Position numbers and translations under genes: made by a program. From Duncaniella dubosii (lineage in GTDB: Bacteria > Bacteroidota > Bacteroidia > Bacteroidales > Muribaculaceae): 64,000 nucleotides of DNA. The notes under the pieces were generated by a model. It was not told where the DNA came from. It worked only from the letters and a program-made list of their open reading frames with translations, and searched no databases. Positions 62,244-64,000 of this stretch are shown here, piece by piece; within the stretch, counting starts at the first letter, position 1, and each line of letters opens with the position of its first letter. The stretch is taken from positions 1,302,001 through 1,366,000 of the forward strand of contig NZ_CP039396.1 in the NCBI RefSeq assembly GCF_004803915.1, in the 5' to 3' direction.

Positions 62244-64000
62244 GATTCTTCTTTCCGGCTTTCGGTCGCTGGAATCTGAGTCTGATTATCCTTGTCGCGG
62301 AGCATCTGCTGGGCGTACTCGATAAGTTCGTCGGCTGCATCTTCACGGCGGTAGAGCACAACATCTTCTAGCAGTGTGCGTAATTCCGGGTCAATATCGT
62401 TGTATGTGACAGAGGTTGAAGGATTGACAATCGCCATATCCATCCCGGCCGCTATCGCATGGTAGAGGAAAACGGCGTGCATGGCTTCACGCAGGTAATT
62501 GTTGCCACGGAACGAGAACGAGAGGTTGCTCACTCCGCCGCTCACTTTAGCTCCGGGAAGATTTGTCTTTATCCAGTTTACGGCGCGTATGAAATCAAGT
62601 CCGTAGCGGTCATGTTCCTTGATGCCGGTGGCGATAGCGAGAATGTTAGGGTCGAATATTATGTCTTCAGGGTCGAATCCGATCCGTTCGGTAAGGAGTC
62701 TGTAGGCCCTTTCGCAGACTGCTGTCTTGCGTTCGAAGGTGTCGGCCTGGCCTTCTTCGTCGAAAGCCATTACTACGGCCGCCGCACCAAGTTCCATTAT
62801 GCGTCCGGCATGTGAAAGGAAGCGTTGCTCGCCTTCTTTCAGAGAGATAGAGTTGACTATTGATTTTCCTTGAACGCATTTGAGTGCCGATTCAATGACT
62901 TCCCATTTTGAGGAATCGATCATTATGGGTACCCGGGCTATATCAGGCTCGGCTGAGATGAGATTGAGAAATCCGCACATTTCCTTCCGGGCATCCATCA
63001 TGCCGTCGTCCATGTTTATGTCGATAATCTGCGCTCCGTCTTCGACCTGTTTGCGGGCGATGGTAATTGCTTCGTCAAGATTACCCTCCTTGATGAGTCG
63101 CAGGAATTTGCGCGAGCCTGCGACATTGCAGCGCTCACCGACGTTGACAAAGAGCGAGTCGGGAGTGATGTCGAGAGATTCAAGTCCTGAAAGATGGAGA
63201 CCTTGTATGGACTGTGGAATCCGGCGGGGAGTGTGGGCTGAGGCTTCTTTGGCCAGAGCGGCGATGTGGGCCGGAGTAGTTCCGCAGCAGCCACCGACGA
63301 TATTCAGAAGATTCCTGTTGAAGTATTCCCGCATGTGCCGTAACATCGTTTCTGGTGTCTCGTCGTAGTCTCCCATCGCATTTGGAAGTCCTGCGTTCGG
63401 GTAGCAGCTGAGCGGATAGGGTGCAATTCGGGAAAGCTCGGTGATGTGGGGTAGCATGTCCGCCGCTCCTGAAGAACAGTTGATGCCCACCGATGCGATT
63501 GAGTCGCTGTGGCTGATTGATGTAAGGAATGCTTTCAATGTCTGTCCTGAGAATGTACGTCCGTCCGGGCCTGAGATGGTAACAGAGACCATGATCGGAT
63601 ATTTTCTGCCGGCTTCATTCATGACCTGTCTGGCGGCATCGAGACCTGCTTTTAGATTGAGGGTGTCAAATACAGTCTCGAAAAGGAGTATGTCGATTCC
63701 GCCTTTGACGAGTGCTCTTATCTGGCTGAGGTAAGCGTCAAACAAACCGTCGTAGGCGACTGCCCGCATTGCCGGATCGTTGACATCGGGACTCATGGAG
63801 GCAGTCTTGTTTGTCGGACCGATAGATCCGGCTACGAATATGGTCCGGCCTGTGGCGTTTTTGTGTTCATCGGCAAGCCGGCGCAGAAGTCTTGCAGCTT
63901 CGGTATTGATTTCCTCTACCAGTCCCTCCATGCCGTAATCGGCCATTGATATTGCATTGGCGTTGAAGGTGTCGGTGGAGACGATGTCTGCTCCGGCCTC
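62132..64000 (-). CDS. metH: Cobalamin-dependent methionine synthase, N-terminal part, cut by right edge
   Basis: Transfers a methyl group from methyltetrahydrofolate to homocysteine. The frame is open to the right edge ([18 protein letters not shown] before 63946), so only the first residues of the gene, roughly 50-60, are missing. The homocysteine-binding domain shows its zinc ligands in GINCSSGA and [12 protein letters not shown]. The folate-binding domain shows [36 protein letters not shown] and [17 protein letters not shown]. After KQPVG the frame is lost ([12 protein letters not shown]) through a probable one-base deletion at 62222-62224. As a housekeeping gene it is unlikely to be truly broken. 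Confidence 0.92.
   Translation of the reverse strand, partial: EAGADIVSTDTFNANAISMADYGMEGLVEEINTEAARLLRRLADEHKNATGRTIFVAGSIGPTNKTASMSPDVNDPAMRAVAYDGLFDAYLSQIRALVKGGIDILLFETVFDTLNLKAGLDAARQVMNEAGRKYPIMVSVTISGPDGRTFSGQTLKAFLTSISHSDSIASVGINCSSGAADMLPHITELSRIAPYPLSCYPNAGLPNAMGDYDETPETMLRHMREYFNRNLLNIVGGCCGTTPAHIAALAKEASAHTPRRIPQSIQGLHLSGLESLDITPDSLFVNVGERCNVAGSRKFLRLIKEGNLDEAITIARKQVEDGAQIIDINMDDGMMDARKEMCGFLNLISAEPDIARVPIMIDSSKWEVIESALKCVQGKSIVNSISLKEGEQRFLSHAGRIMELGAAAVVMAFDEEGQADTFERKTAVCERAYRLLTERIGFDPEDIIFDPNILAIATGIKEHDRYGLDFIRAVNWIKTNLPGAKVSGGVSNLSFSFRGNNYLREAMHAVFLYHAIAAGMDMAIVNPSTSVTYNDIDPELRTLLEDVVLYRREDAADELIEYAQQMLRDKDNQTQIPATESRKEESWRKQPVGSVSHMRSSKASTNISKKTLQKRSKNTMIL

Noticed and set aside
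61629..62279. Plus-strand ORF of 216 codons opposite metH
   Set aside because: It is antisense to conserved MetH sequence and has Cys- and Phe-rich composition typical of shadow frames.

Overview
The window comes from a Bacteroidales genome, probably a gut Muribaculaceae-like organism (the family is an inference). Evidence: two SusC/SusD pairs, a hybrid two-component system, TAnnTTTG-type -7 promoter boxes, a DUF2795-like small protein, and C-terminal Por/T9SS-like tails on secreted enzymes. No tRNA, rRNA or CRISPR array was seen.

Region 1 (1-30.7 kb) is a rhamnose-centred polysaccharide utilization locus. On the minus strand lie rhaB, rhaA (cut by the left edge) and a hybrid two-component regulator. 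On the plus strand lie a GH78 alpha-L-rhamnosidase, two tandem GH99/WbsX-like proteins, two SusC/SusD pairs, a secreted beta-sandwich protein, a TIM-barrel glycosidase-like protein, a phosphodiester glycosidase (NAGPA family) and a histidine acid phosphatase. Together they suggest capture and breakdown of a rhamnose-containing, phosphate- or phosphodiester-bearing glycan, with rhamnose isomerised by RhaA and phosphorylated by RhaB. The regulator has lost about 50 residues of its receiver domain.

Region 2 (about 30.9-52.1 kb) is an integrated island bounded by 41-bp imperfect direct repeats (33/41 identical). A tyrosine recombinase sits at the right end; an HTH protein and a serine recombinase sit at the left. 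Its cargo is three operons, each preceded by paired TGTCAAGA direct repeats and a promoter. Each of the last two also carries a conserved leader, and the first instead has a candidate structured RNA leader. The cargo includes three DUF285/BspA-like repeat proteins without signal peptides, a DprA-like protein, a YqiA-like hydrolase fused to an unrecognised domain that recurs alone in the next gene, and several unrecognised proteins. An IS66 element with exact 8-bp target duplications interrupts one cargo gene. A primase-like gene carries two in-frame TAG codons. This cargo is the best candidate for an undescribed system.

Region 3 (52.1-64 kb) looks like ordinary chromosome: a DUF2795-like protein, a TonB-dependent receptor, a lipoprotein, a WYL regulator, an NhaC-type antiporter, a 35-residue small protein, a YifB/ComM ATPase, and metH (split by a frameshift and cut by the right edge).

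Five genes, including metH, are broken by what looks like loss of one base in a short homopolymer. Sequencing or assembly error is the simplest explanation, so these should not be read as pseudogenes without read support.
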